Below, one piece after another: positions 33,914-44,313 of a DNA stretch of 64,000 nt. The DNA is from Devosia aquimaris (GTDB lineage: Bacteria; Pseudomonadota; Alphaproteobacteria; Rhizobiales; Devosiaceae), in contig NZ_JAIEZN010000001.1 in assembly GCF_020169335.1 (NCBI RefSeq), positions 699,426 to 763,425 on the forward strand, read 5' to 3'. Below the pieces are notes generated by a model. It was not told the DNA's origin and did not search any database. It saw only the letters and a list, made by a program, of their open reading frames with translations. Each line of letters begins with the position of its first letter. The first letter of the stretch is position 1. Made by a program: the position numbers and the translations under genes.

Positions 33914-34643
33914 AGCTCTCGGCACGGGCGGACGCAAGTCCGACAAGGATCTCAAGATCCGCGTCAAATCCGCCAAGGGCCGCAAGGTCAGCTCGACCAA
34001 GTGGCTCGAGCGCCAGCTCAATGATCCCTATGTCGCCCGGGCCCGCTCGGAAGGCTATCGGTCTCGCGCGGCCTTCAAGATCAAGGAGATGGACGAAAAG
34101 CACCATCTGTTCCGCAAGGGCATGCGCATTGTCGATCTGGGCGCGGCGCCCGGCGGCTGGTCGCAGGTTGCGGCCAAGGCCACCGGTTCGACCGAAGCCA
34201 ATCCGCTGATCGTGGGCATCGACTATCTCGAGATGGACCCCATTCCCGGCGTCATCCTGCTGCGCAAGGACTTCACCGAGGACGACGCCCCCGGCATGCT
34301 GATCGAAGCCATGGGCGGCAAGAAGGCCGATCTGGTGATGAGCGACATGGCCTGGCCCACCACCGGCCATCGCCCCACCGACCACCTGCGTATCGTTCAG
34401 CTCATCGAGGTCGCAGCGGCCTTTGCGCTCGATGTGCTTTCGCCCGGCGGCACCTTCGTCGCCAAGGTGTTCCAGGGGGGCACCGAGCATGAACTGCTGC
34501 ACATGCTCAAGCGCCACTTCAAGAGCACCTTCCACGCCAAGCCGCCCTCCAGCCGCGCAGATTCGGCCGAAGCCTATCTCATCGCCAAGGGCTTCAAGGG
34601 CAGCAACGATACCGTCCCGGGCGAGGGCGAATACGACCGCTAG
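33903..34643 (+). CDS. rlmE: 23S rRNA 2'-O-ribose U2552 methyltransferase RlmE
   Basis: This 246-residue FtsJ/RrmJ-type enzyme methylates U2552 of 23S rRNA in the peptidyl-transferase region. The SAM site reads [15 protein letters not shown], and the K-D-K-E catalytic set appears as [11 protein letters not shown] (Lys), DLVMSDMAW (Asp), [10 protein letters not shown] (Lys) and [11 protein letters not shown] (Glu). The N-terminal 40 residues are Lys-rich, as is common in alphaproteobacterial RlmE. The ATG lies inside the end of the ppx/gppA gene, so translation is coupled. Nothing unusual is seen in the motifs. Confidence 0.93.
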   Translation: MVDKALGTGGRKSDKDLKIRVKSAKGRKVSSTKWLERQLNDPYVARARSEGYRSRAAFKIKEMDEKHHLFRKGMRIVDLGAAPGGWSQVAAKATGSTEANPLIVGIDYLEMDPIPGVILLRKDFTEDDAPGMLIEAMGGKKADLVMSDMAWPTTGHRPTDHLRIVQLIEVAAAFALDVLSPGGTFVAKVFQGGTEHELLHMLKRHFKSTFHAKPPSSRADSAEAYLIAKGFKGSNDTVPGEGEYDR

Positions 34644-34691
34644 GCGCTGCTTGCTGTTGACGTTTGTGCTGGGCGAGCGCCGGTGCGCCGC

Positions 34692-36101
34692 TCAGTGCCC
34701 GTCGCCCCCTTGAGCATGTGTCAGCTGGTGCCCGGCATTCCTTGGCAGGCGATAGAACATCACCGTCGAGATCAGGCACACGGCCGCCAGCACGAAGAAG
34801 GCGAAGTGGAAATCGCTCAGCACCAGTTCGCCCCCGCGCAGGGCCTGGCTGGCTTCCAGCATGCCACCGCCTAGCGCCACGCCCAGGGCAATCGACAGCT
34901 GCGTTGATACCTGGGCAATCACATTGGCCTGGCCGGCGTCCTTGTCCTCGATATCGGCGAACACAAAGGCATTGCTTCCCGTCCAGAAGATCGACTGCCA
35001 GAAGCCCACGAACACCAGGATAGCGATGATCAGCGCCACCGCCGTGTCCGGCGTATAGAGCCCCATGGCCAACAGGCCACAGGCCGAGATCGCCGTCGAC
35101 AGCGTCAGCGCCGTGCGGAAGCCCATGCGCAGAAACAGCATATTGGCCACGAATTTGGCGATGATCGCGCCCACGGCCCCGGCAAAGGTGATCATGCCCG
35201 ATTCAAACGGCGTATAGCCAAAGCTCAGCTGCAGCATCAGCGGAAACAGGAACGGCGTCGCACCCTGGCCGAGCCGGAAGAAAGTCCCCGCCACGACCGC
35301 ACTGCGGAAGAAGGGGAAGCGCAGCAAACGTAGGTCAAACAGCGGATTTTCGATGGACAGGGCGTGTCGCGCATAGGCGAAGGCCAGAGCCACGCCCAGG
35401 ATCGTCGCGACGATGCCCACCATGGGTGGCAGGGCCGGAAGGCTGATCACCGCCGTGCCAAAGGCAAACAGCGCAAAGGCCGGACCGGCCAGGGCAAAGC
35501 CCTTGAAGTCCATTGTGCCAGTGGGGTGCCGCACGGTCTCGGGCAGGAAACGGCTCACCAGCGCAATGCCCAGGACACCAATCGGCACATTGATCAGGAA
35601 GATCCAGTGCCAGGAAAAATAGGTGGTCAGGAAACCGCCGAAGGGCGGGCCAACAATAGGCCCCACCAGACCCGGAATGGTCAGCCACGCCATGGCATTG
35701 ACCAGGTCGTGACGCGGCGTCGAGCGCACCAAGACGAGGCGGGCCACCGGCGTCATCAGTGCCCCACCCATGCCCTGCAGGAAGCGCGCAGCAACGAAAG
35801 CCAGCAGCGAATTGGAAAAGGCGCAGGCAATCGACCCCAGCACGAAGACGGCCATGGCGACGCGGAACACATTGCGGGCGCCGAAGCGGTCGGCCATCCA
35901 GCTCGATATCGGGATGAAAATGGCCAGCGCCACCAGATAGGCGGTCAGGGCCAGCTTCAGCGAAATGGGATCGGTGCCGATGTCATGGGCAATCGCGGCC
36001 AGCGACGTGGCGATGACGGTGGAGTCCATGTTCTCCATGAACAGCGCTGTCGCCAGAATCAGCGGCGTAATGCGCGAACTGCCTATTGAACGGTCGTGCA
36101 T
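34692..36101 (-). CDS. MFS multidrug-type transporter (DHA2), downstream paralog
   Basis: This 469-residue inner-membrane protein is a major facilitator of the DHA2 (EmrB/QacA-like) group, about 14 helices. The N-terminal block LFMENMDSTVIATSLAAIAH and the loop SWMADRFGARNVFR are family marks (motif A), and WRWIF-like SWHWIFLINVPIGVLGI follows. It is a close paralog of the next gene (36106-37500), with shared blocks throughout, so the pair arose by tandem duplication. The ATG at 36101 matches the paralog start. It is four bases downstream of that gene, in one operon. Substrates of DHA2 proteins are hydrophobic drugs or dyes; the actual one is unknown. Confidence 0.9.
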   Translation of the reverse strand: MHDRSIGSSRITPLILATALFMENMDSTVIATSLAAIAHDIGTDPISLKLALTAYLVALAIFIPISSWMADRFGARNVFRVAMAVFVLGSIACAFSNSLLAFVAARFLQGMGGALMTPVARLVLVRSTPRHDLVNAMAWLTIPGLVGPIVGPPFGGFLTTYFSWHWIFLINVPIGVLGIALVSRFLPETVRHPTGTMDFKGFALAGPAFALFAFGTAVISLPALPPMVGIVATILGVALAFAYARHALSIENPLFDLRLLRFPFFRSAVVAGTFFRLGQGATPFLFPLMLQLSFGYTPFESGMITFAGAVGAIIAKFVANMLFLRMGFRTALTLSTAISACGLLAMGLYTPDTAVALIIAILVFVGFWQSIFWTGSNAFVFADIEDKDAGQANVIAQVSTQLSIALGVALGGGMLEASQALRGGELVLSDFHFAFFVLAAVCLISTVMFYRLPRNAGHQLTHAQGGDGH

Positions 36102-36105
36102 CGGC

Positions 36106-37500
36106 TCACTCCTTGGCCTCAGCCACCGTCCGGTGCCCGGACACATCGCTGCCGGCATCCGCTGGAAGCCGGACATAGACCAGCGCTGCCAGAGCGCTGA
36201 GACCACCCACGACGAAGAACGCGATCTGGAAATCGATCAGCGACAACGGCGAGCCGCGCATCTGCGTGCTTACTTCCAGGATCGCCCCTGCCACCGCCAC
36301 GCCAAATGCAACACTGAGCTGCTGTCCAACCGCGACGATCGCCGTGGCCTGGCTGGCCTCTTCATCGCTGACATCGGCGTAGCCCAGCGCGTTGCTGCCG
36401 GTGAAGAATACCGAGCGCAGCACGCCGCCAACCAGCAGCACCGCCATGATGACCGGGGCAGGGGTCTGGGCATCGAACAGACCCTGCGCGGCAATCAGCG
36501 CCCCGCCGAAAAAGGCCGAGAAGCCCAGTGATCGTGGAAAGCCGAAGCGTGCATAGATGAATTCGGCCAGGAACTTGCTGGCGATGGCGCCAATGGCCGA
36601 CACAAAGGTGATGGCGCCCGACTGGAACGGTGTCATCCCGAAGCCGAGCTGCAGCATCAGCGGCAGCAGGAACGGCACTGCGCCCACGCCGATGCGGAAG
36701 AATGAGCCACCGATAATGGTGGAGCGGAAGAGCCGGTGCCGCAGCAGTTGGGGGTCGAGCAAGGGGTGCTCGGTCCGCCGCGCATGCCAGAAGTACAGCA
36801 CGCCGGCCAGTACGCCGACCGTCAGCGTGGCATAGCCATATTGTATCGGCAGCGCCGGCAGGCTCACCACTGACAGCCCAAAGACTGTGCCCGAAAACGC
36901 GACGGCCGCAATCAGGAACCCACGCACATCGATCCGCCGATTGAGCTCCATATCGGGGACTTTGAGGAAGATGCCGACCAGAATGATGCCGGCAATCCCG
37001 ATGGGGATATTGATCCAGAAAATCCAGTGCCAGCTGAGATAGGTGGTCAGGAACCCGCCGATCAGCGGTCCGGTCAGTGGCCCCAGCAGCGCCGGCACCG
37101 TCAACCAGGCCATGGCCGAAACCAGTTCATTGCGTGGCGTGGAGCGCACCAGCAGCAGCCGGCCAACCGGCGTCATCATCGAGGAGCCGATGCCCTGCAG
37201 GAATCGCGACAGCACGAAGGTCTCGAGTGAAAACGAGAACGAGCAGGCCAGCGAGCCGAGCATGAACACGCCGATGGCGACGCGGAACACCGTCTTGGCG
37301 CCAAACCGATCCGCCATCCAGCCACTGACGGGAATGAAGATCGCCAGCGCCACGAAATAGGCGGTCAGCGCCAGCTTGAGCGCGATCGGCTCGGCCCCGA
37401 TGTCGGCGGCAATCGCCGGCAGCGACGTGGCGATCACGGTCGAATCCATCTGCTCCATGAACAGGGCAACCGCCAGGATAAGGGGGGTGACGCGGATCAC
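36106..37500 (-). CDS. MFS multidrug-type transporter (DHA2), upstream paralog
   Basis: This 464-residue DHA2-type major facilitator is the first gene of a tandem pair. It starts with GTG at 37500 and shows LFMEQMDSTVIATSLPAIAAD, SGWMADRFGAKTVFR (motif A) and SWHWIFWINIPIGIAGI. Comparison with the second copy shows the same order of conserved blocks, including FRIGVGAVPFLLPLMLQLGFG versus FRLGQGATPFLFPLMLQLSFG. A start at another codon is possible because the GTG has no strong ribosome site. Upstream lies a 118-base spacer to the 251-residue unknown protein gene on the same strand. Confidence 0.9.
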   Translation of the reverse strand: MIRVTPLILAVALFMEQMDSTVIATSLPAIAADIGAEPIALKLALTAYFVALAIFIPVSGWMADRFGAKTVFRVAIGVFMLGSLACSFSFSLETFVLSRFLQGIGSSMMTPVGRLLLVRSTPRNELVSAMAWLTVPALLGPLTGPLIGGFLTTYLSWHWIFWINIPIGIAGIILVGIFLKVPDMELNRRIDVRGFLIAAVAFSGTVFGLSVVSLPALPIQYGYATLTVGVLAGVLYFWHARRTEHPLLDPQLLRHRLFRSTIIGGSFFRIGVGAVPFLLPLMLQLGFGMTPFQSGAITFVSAIGAIASKFLAEFIYARFGFPRSLGFSAFFGGALIAAQGLFDAQTPAPVIMAVLLVGGVLRSVFFTGSNALGYADVSDEEASQATAIVAVGQQLSVAFGVAVAGAILEVSTQMRGSPLSLIDFQIAFFVVGGLSALAALVYVRLPADAGSDVSGHRTVAEAKE

Positions 37501-37618
37501 AATAGCAAGACCGGGGGGAGGAATCGTCAGGCCGCGAACGCGACCACCAATACTATGGGGGTCGCGTCGGACAGTGAAAAGACAATTCCTGTTGTCTCAA
37601 GCCGATTTGTGGCTCCGC

Positions 37619-38374
37619 TCACTCTCCCGTTGCGAACAGGGTCAATACCTCGGCGCGAACAAGCTCGGCGCCAACATCGCCCTGTGCCGCCTCAAGGAAG
37701 GCGACGACGCTGGGGCACAGGTCGGGATCGGCGACTCCCTGCGCCAGGGCCGAGAACCCCTCGGAGGTTGCCCCCCGTTTCAGGCTCAGCTTCGCCACGG
37801 CCTCCCATTCGGCGTCGGTGGCTGCCCTGCGTTCGACGGGGTGGTCGCGACCTTCGCGCGCCGCCTGCAGCATGGTGGCCAGATTGCTCAGCGCAGCGCG
37901 GGTGTGACGGGCGGCGAAATCGGTGCCTGCCATGGCGCCCGCCCCGTGGATGGCATATTCGGCGCAAACCTGCGGCCCATCCGCATCAGTTACGCTTCGA
38001 TAGAGATCGCTCATGCTGGTCGCGAGTGCCGCCAAGGCGGTGTCCCCGGCCTTGGCAATATAGGGCGCATTCTGCGCTTTCAGGTCCAGCAGCACACGCA
38101 TCGTGGTGGCCTCGACGTCGCCGCCGACGGCAATCTCCATCGCCACTGCGCTTTTGAACGCGGCGTATTCGGTAGGAAAGCCCTGCGAAAGAACGTCGGC
38201 CAGCTCCGGCGACAGGCTCTGTATGACAGCCGCAACATTTTCCGATGGCATTTCCTCGGCGCGGGCCTCGACAGCCTTCAAGACGGCGAGTGCCGCCACG
38301 GCGCCAATGGTACCCAGGACCAGGCGGGGCAGGAGTTTGCGGCTGCGGATGAAGCTTGCGAACGGGGAGAGCAT
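37619..38374 (-). CDS. Uncharacterised membrane-anchored or secreted protein
   Basis: I do not recognise this 251-residue protein. It starts MLSPFASFIRSRKLLPRLVL and has one hydrophobic segment at about residues 17-38 followed by a VEARAEEMP sequence that could be cleaved or remain as an anchor. The rest is soluble and largely helical, with two cysteines (VCAEYAIHG near 139 and LCPSVVAF near 221). No catalytic motif is visible. It is divergent from guaB and may share a promoter region with it. Codon use is like the neighbours, so it looks like a real gene. Confidence 0.7.
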   Translation of the reverse strand: MLSPFASFIRSRKLLPRLVLGTIGAVAALAVLKAVEARAEEMPSENVAAVIQSLSPELADVLSQGFPTEYAAFKSAVAMEIAVGGDVEATTMRVLLDLKAQNAPYIAKAGDTALAALATSMSDLYRSVTDADGPQVCAEYAIHGAGAMAGTDFAARHTRAALSNLATMLQAAREGRDHPVERRAATDAEWEAVAKLSLKRGATSEGFSALAQGVADPDLCPSVVAFLEAAQGDVGAELVRAEVLTLFATGE

Positions 38375-38603
38375 GGCTTTGGCCTTTCACGGTTTGGCGC
38401 TTGGCGCTGTTGGTGAAACGACCATGCCGCCTTGGCCGCGACTGCGCTGTTCCCTGCGGAACCTGGCACTATTTGGCTCGCTTGGGTTTGCATGGCCAAC
38501 CTGCGTTGGCCCTCTATGCAAGCACGGGTCCGGGTGCTAATGACCCATGCCAACCTGAACCCGCACCATCCTCCGTGCCGGGTTCTTTATCCATCATCTC
38601 TGA

Positions 38604-40141
<1,538 letters not shown>

Positions 40142-40326
40142 CGTTTCAGGCACCATCCTGCCGCACCTGCTGCACGGCACCTCATCCTCGATGAGAGAGG
40201 CCGGCAGTGGGTGCCACAGCGCTCCGGCCCCCGCACGCGCCACCAAAAAGTGATTCATCCACAGTGTCTTGTGGCGCGTAGCAGACTCTCAACCAGAGCC
40301 TGAAAACCGCCAATGGAGCGCGCCCC

Positions 40327-40752
40327 ATGACCCCGGTCGAAAAACTTCTCATCCTGGCCATGGCCGGTCAGGCCATTCTCGCCATGCTGATTGTGGTGCT
40401 GATGGGCCGCATCCGTGTGCCGCTGGTGCTCTCGGGCGCGATATCCCCGGCCGATGCCGCCGCTGGCCGGGCGCAATATCCCGAGCGGGCACAATTGCTG
40501 TCCAACAACTTCAACAACCAGTTCCAGCTGCCGGTGCTGTTCTTTGTGGTGTGTCTGCTGGCCCTGTGGTCGGGGGGCGCGACATTGATTGAGGCCGCGT
40601 TGGCGCTGGCCTTTGTCGTCCTGCGCTATGTCCACGCCTATGTCCATGTGGTGGTCAACAAGGTGCACCGCCGCTTCGCGGTTTACACCGCCGGCCTTGC
40701 GGTGCTCGCCATCCTCTGGCTATTGGTCCTTCTTCGCCTCCTCCTCAGCTGA
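40327..40752 (+). CDS. MAPEG family membrane protein
   Basis: This 141-residue inner-membrane protein has four helices at about residues 7-28, 67-88, 90-108 and 120-140. It belongs to the MAPEG family (membrane-associated proteins in eicosanoid and glutathione metabolism). Marks are NNFNNQFQLPVLFFVV near residue 60 and RYVHAYVHVVVNKVHRRF near 100. Bacterial members of unknown function lie next to guaB in many Hyphomicrobiales, as here. The Shine-Dalgarno is weak. No substrate can be given. Confidence 0.85.
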   Translation: MTPVEKLLILAMAGQAILAMLIVVLMGRIRVPLVLSGAISPADAAAGRAQYPERAQLLSNNFNNQFQLPVLFFVVCLLALWSGGATLIEAALALAFVVLRYVHAYVHVVVNKVHRRFAVYTAGLAVLAILWLLVLLRLLLS

Positions 40753-40761
40753 GCTTGCCCC

Positions 40762-42051
40762 ATGCGCCTTCCCGGCCGACTGTCTGCCGCCATCGATGTC
40801 CTCACCGATGTCGAAACCCGCAAGCGCCCGGTCAGCGAGGCGCTCAAGGCATGGGGGCTCAACAATCGCTTTGCCGGGGCAGGGGATCGCGCCGCCATCG
40901 GCAATCTGGTCTATGACGCGCTGCGCCGCCGCGCCTCCCATGCCGCCATCATGGGCGAGGACAGCCCGCGCGCCCTGATCCTGGCCGTCGCCGTGCGCGA
41001 CTGGGGCAATGATCCCCAGGCCCTGGCAGACAGCTTTGCCGCCGACAGCCATGCGCCGACCCCGCCCACACCCGAGGAAATCGCCCGCTTGAGTGGCACG
41101 CTGGGTGACGAGATCGACGGCGCCGTCCGCGCCGACGTCCCGGCCTTTGTCGCCCCCGCGCTGCAACGCGCCTTTGGCGACAGCTGGATCGCAGAGGGTG
41201 AGGCGATGTCCGGTCGACCGTCACTCGATCTGCGGACCAATAGCCTCAAGTCCCAGCGCGACCGCGTGCTCAAGTCGCTGGCCCGCTTTGATCCCCAGCC
41301 CACCGCCATCGCCCCGCTCGGCGTGACCATGCCGGCCGGGTCCGGCGATTCCCGTACCCCCAATGTCACGACCGACGAGGGTTACCTCAAGGGCTGGTTC
41401 GAGGTGCAGGATCAGGGCAGCCAGATCGTCGCGGCGCTGGCCGGCGCGCGACCGGGCGAGCAGGTGCTCGATCTCTGCGCCGGTGCTGGCGGCAAGACGT
41501 TGGCCTTGGCTGCTGCCATGGACAACAAGGGGCAGATCTTTGCCTATGACAGTGACCGCAGCCGGCTGGCACCGATCTATGATCGCCTCAAGCGCAATGG
41601 TGCCCGCAATGTGCAGGTCCGCGCACCCCAGCCTGATGCCCTCGATGATTTGGTCGGCAAGATGGACCGGGTGGTCATCGATGCGCCCTGCACCGGCACC
41701 GGCACCTGGCGCCGCCGGCCCGACACCAAGTGGAAATTGACGCCCGAACTGATCGCCCAGCGCGTGGCCGAGCAGGCCGCCATCCTCGCCGAGGGGCAGC
41801 GCTATCTCAAGCCAGGCGGTACGCTGGTCTATATCACCTGCTCCATCCTCCCCGAAGAGAATGACGATCAGGTCGCCGGCTTCCGTGCCGCCCATCCCGA
41901 CTTTGCCCCCGTGGACGCCGCCGCGCTCTGGCAGGCCACTTTCGGCACGCCGGTTCCCGAAGGCGTCGTCACAACCGGTGGCGGCATCAGCCTCACGCCG
42001 CGCCTGACCGGCACCGATGGCTTCTACGTCAACGTGTTGCGCCGCGCCTGA
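40762..42051 (+). CDS. RsmB/NOP-family RNA cytosine-C5 methyltransferase
   Basis: This 429-residue protein is an m5C RNA methyltransferase of the RsmB/NOP group, acting on rRNA or tRNA in the cytoplasm. The SAM motif is VLDLCAGAGGKTLALA near residue 236. The two active-site cysteines are in IDAPCTGTGTWRRRPDT and YITCSILPEEND. The N-terminal region (about 1-150) is NusB-like helical, as in RsmB. It ends with a TGATG overlap with the next gene. The precise target nucleotide is not evident; RsmB proper methylates C967 of 16S rRNA. Confidence 0.9.
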   Translation: MRLPGRLSAAIDVLTDVETRKRPVSEALKAWGLNNRFAGAGDRAAIGNLVYDALRRRASHAAIMGEDSPRALILAVAVRDWGNDPQALADSFAADSHAPTPPTPEEIARLSGTLGDEIDGAVRADVPAFVAPALQRAFGDSWIAEGEAMSGRPSLDLRTNSLKSQRDRVLKSLARFDPQPTAIAPLGVTMPAGSGDSRTPNVTTDEGYLKGWFEVQDQGSQIVAALAGARPGEQVLDLCAGAGGKTLALAAAMDNKGQIFAYDSDRSRLAPIYDRLKRNGARNVQVRAPQPDALDDLVGKMDRVVIDAPCTGTGTWRRRPDTKWKLTPELIAQRVAEQAAILAEGQRYLKPGGTLVYITCSILPEENDDQVAGFRAAHPDFAPVDAAALWQATFGTPVPEGVVTTGGGISLTPRLTGTDGFYVNVLRRA

Positions 42052-42467
42052 TGAGCCCCATCCCGCCGCCTCCGGACAATCAGTCCACAGTCGTCACCAT
42101 CCGCTTCTTCATCGTTGCAGCCGTGTTGCTGATCGGCGGCGCCATGGCGGCAGTCTGGTTCTCCATTCCCGGGCCGGATACGCGCCATCTGCTGGTCTCG
42201 CCTTCGGGGACCAAATCGATCGATATGGCCGAGCTCTGCACGCCTGTGGGCTGCAACCGCGTCACCGTGCTGGATGTCACCCAGCCCGATGGCAGCCACA
42301 TCCGCAGCGGCTGCCCGCCGCAGCGCGCCGAAACGGTGCCGCTTTTCCATGAGGTGTCGGCCACATGGTCTGATGATGAGACCAGTGTCGACATTGCCTA
42401 TACGCCCAAGGACGGCGCACCCGGCCAGATGACCGTTGCCCTGGGCGATTGCATCCTCACCCAATAG
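42051..42467 (+). CDS. Small anchored protein of unknown function
   Basis: This 138-residue protein begins MSPIPPPPDNQSTVVTIRFF and has one transmembrane segment at about residues 16-38, so the C-terminal 100 residues should lie in the periplasm. Four cysteines are present (near residues 63, 68, 87 and 134), which could form two disulfides. I do not recognise the family. The ATG shares one base with the stop of the RNA methyltransferase gene, so expression is coupled. It lies upstream of tspO and ends 64 bases before it. Confidence 0.68.
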   Translation: MSPIPPPPDNQSTVVTIRFFIVAAVLLIGGAMAAVWFSIPGPDTRHLLVSPSGTKSIDMAELCTPVGCNRVTVLDVTQPDGSHIRSGCPPQRAETVPLFHEVSATWSDDETSVDIAYTPKDGAPGQMTVALGDCILTQ

Positions 42468-42531
42468 CACGGTGAACCGCATGGTGTTGCCGGGCGTATA
42501 ATCTTGACCTGCACCAGACCCGGTTTCCATC

Positions 42532-43017
42532 ATGTCCAGTTCTGCCGCCATCGACTATCGCGCCCCCCGGACCTGGCTGGCCCTCGCGGCCTTCCTCGTC
42601 CTGGTCATCGCGGTCGGCGGGCTGATCGGTACCCAGTCTGTGCCGGGTGCGTGGTACGAAGGCCTCATCAAACCGCCGCTCAATCCGCCTAACTGGGTCT
42701 TTGGTCCGGTCTGGAGCGCGCTCTATGTGCTGATCGCCATCGCCGGCTGGCGCATCTGGATGCTGGACCGCTCGAGCCGCGCGATGCAGCTCTGGGGCTT
42801 GCAGATGCTGCTCAACTGGGCCTGGTCGCCGGTCTGGTTCCTCGCACAGATGCCCTGGGCCGCCTTTGCCATTCTCATCCTGATGTGGCTGGCCATTGTC
42901 GGCTTCATTGTCACCAGCCGCAAACACGATCCGCTCGCGCCCTGGCTCTTTGTGCCCTATCTCGCCTGGGTGAGCTTTGCCGGCTATCTCAACCTGGCTA
43001 TCGCCATCCTCAACTAG
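42532..43017 (+). CDS. tspO: TspO/MBR family protein
   Basis: This 161-residue inner-membrane protein has five helices and the TspO signature: GAWYEGLIKPPLNPPNWVFGPVW near residue 38 (core WYEGLIKPPLNPP), LYVLIAIAGWRIW, and LLNWAWSPVWFLAQ near 105. TspO proteins bind tetrapyrroles and cholesterol-like ligands and affect photosensitive and stress responses in alphaproteobacteria. Length and helix count are typical. Its stop overlaps by eight bases with the stop of the convergent acyltransferase gene, leaving no room for a terminator between them. Confidence 0.92.
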   Translation: MSSSAAIDYRAPRTWLALAAFLVLVIAVGGLIGTQSVPGAWYEGLIKPPLNPPNWVFGPVWSALYVLIAIAGWRIWMLDRSSRAMQLWGLQMLLNWAWSPVWFLAQMPWAAFAILILMWLAIVGFIVTSRKHDPLAPWLFVPYLAWVSFAGYLNLAIAILN

Positions 43018-44236
43018 CCGGCTGCGGCACGGCGCGGGCAGGGGGCTGATCCTCCAGCCCTCGCGCCCAGGCCATCACCGGCGCCTCCATGAAGCGATAG
43101 GAGAGGGTCGCCAGCACCATGGTGATCACCACTGTCGCCGCGACCGAGGTCAGCCACAACCCGGCGTCGCTCATCCCGCCATAGACCAGGTCCGGCACGG
43201 CATAGACCTGGATCAGCTCGATGACGATGGTGTGGTAGACGTAGATGCCGAACGAAATCTGCGCGAGGAACCGCACTACGCCATTGTCCAGCAATCGCCC
43301 GAGCAGAACGGTTGATGGTCCTGTCACCAGCACCACGCCGATCAGTGCGTGCATCATGGGGAAGCGATAGGGTACGCGCAGCCAGCCATAGAGCTCTCCG
43401 GCCTCGGCATAGGCCTGCGTAAACATGTAGTGGCCCACCACGATCAGCGCCGCCAGGCAGATCACATCCATCAGCCAGTGCCGAAACCGCGCCAGCATCA
43501 CCTGCACGCCACCCGCGAGCGCGCCGACGGCGAACATGGCGAAAAAGCCAAAGGGATTGAACCAGGGCATCCACACCTTGGCACCGCCCTGCATGCCATA
43601 TTCCCAGCCCTTGCGATGGGGATCAACCACGACCCAGTTGCTGAAGGCCATGTGTCCGAGCAACGCGACACCGATCACAGCAAGGAACGCCAACCGGCTC
43701 GCCCAGGCGGGCAGGCGGCGGCCAAAGACGAACAGCGCCACAAAGCCGATCGGCAGCAACACATAGGAGGTCACCTCAAAGCTGATCGACCACAGCGGCC
43801 CGTTGACCTCGACCGGAAACAGCGTCAGCCAGTGCCAGTCGCTGACCAGCAGAAGCCCCGAGAGGTAGCGCAGCCACAGCCAGCCGTCAGCCTGGGCATG
43901 CCAGACAAAGATCGACAGGACAAAGGTCACCGTCAGCGCCAGCCAGTAGCCGGGCAGGATGCGCGCCGCGCGTCGCAGCGCATAGATGCGCAAGGACGGC
44001 GTGGTGTCGCCCCGGTCGAGCGCCTGCCAGAAGGGCCGTGCAAGCAGGAATCCGCTGAGCACAAAGAAAATGCCCACGCCAAAAGTGCCGCCATTGGCCA
44101 GCGCCTGGGCAATGTCGGGCTCCCCCAGTGGCGTGCGGAAGTCGATCTTCTGCGTCAGGTGGTGAAACAGCACGATAAAGCAGGCACTGGCACGCACGAA
44201 GTCCGCACCCAGCAGGCGACCCGGCGGGTTCTGCAT
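43010..44236 (-). CDS. OafA/YrhL-type acyltransferase family 3 protein
   Basis: This 408-residue inner-membrane protein belongs to acyltransferase family 3, which transfers acyl groups to sugars of lipopolysaccharide, peptidoglycan or exported polymers. The catalytic His is in ACFIVLFHHLTQ near residue 20, the R-x-x-R motif in LRRAARILPGYWLAL, and ten hydrophobic helices follow. The start at 44236 is preferred: GGGAGGA lies just upstream and the ATG overlaps the stop of a six-residue leader frame (MQKWEE). An in-frame ATG at 44248 lacks a ribosome site. The gene lies between tspO and guaA; no target sugar can be inferred. Confidence 0.86.
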   Translation of the reverse strand: MQNPPGRLLGADFVRASACFIVLFHHLTQKIDFRTPLGEPDIAQALANGGTFGVGIFFVLSGFLLARPFWQALDRGDTTPSLRIYALRRAARILPGYWLALTVTFVLSIFVWHAQADGWLWLRYLSGLLLVSDWHWLTLFPVEVNGPLWSISFEVTSYVLLPIGFVALFVFGRRLPAWASRLAFLAVIGVALLGHMAFSNWVVVDPHRKGWEYGMQGGAKVWMPWFNPFGFFAMFAVGALAGGVQVMLARFRHWLMDVICLAALIVVGHYMFTQAYAEAGELYGWLRVPYRFPMMHALIGVVLVTGPSTVLLGRLLDNGVVRFLAQISFGIYVYHTIVIELIQVYAVPDLVYGGMSDAGLWLTSVAATVVITMVLATLSYRFMEAPVMAWARGLEDQPPARAVPQPAS

Positions 44237-44313
44237 CATTCCTCCCATTTCTGCATGGGCGTTCCTCCAACGCCCCGCTTGCGGAATCCGCGTACTCTGG
44301 CTAAAGCCTCGCC

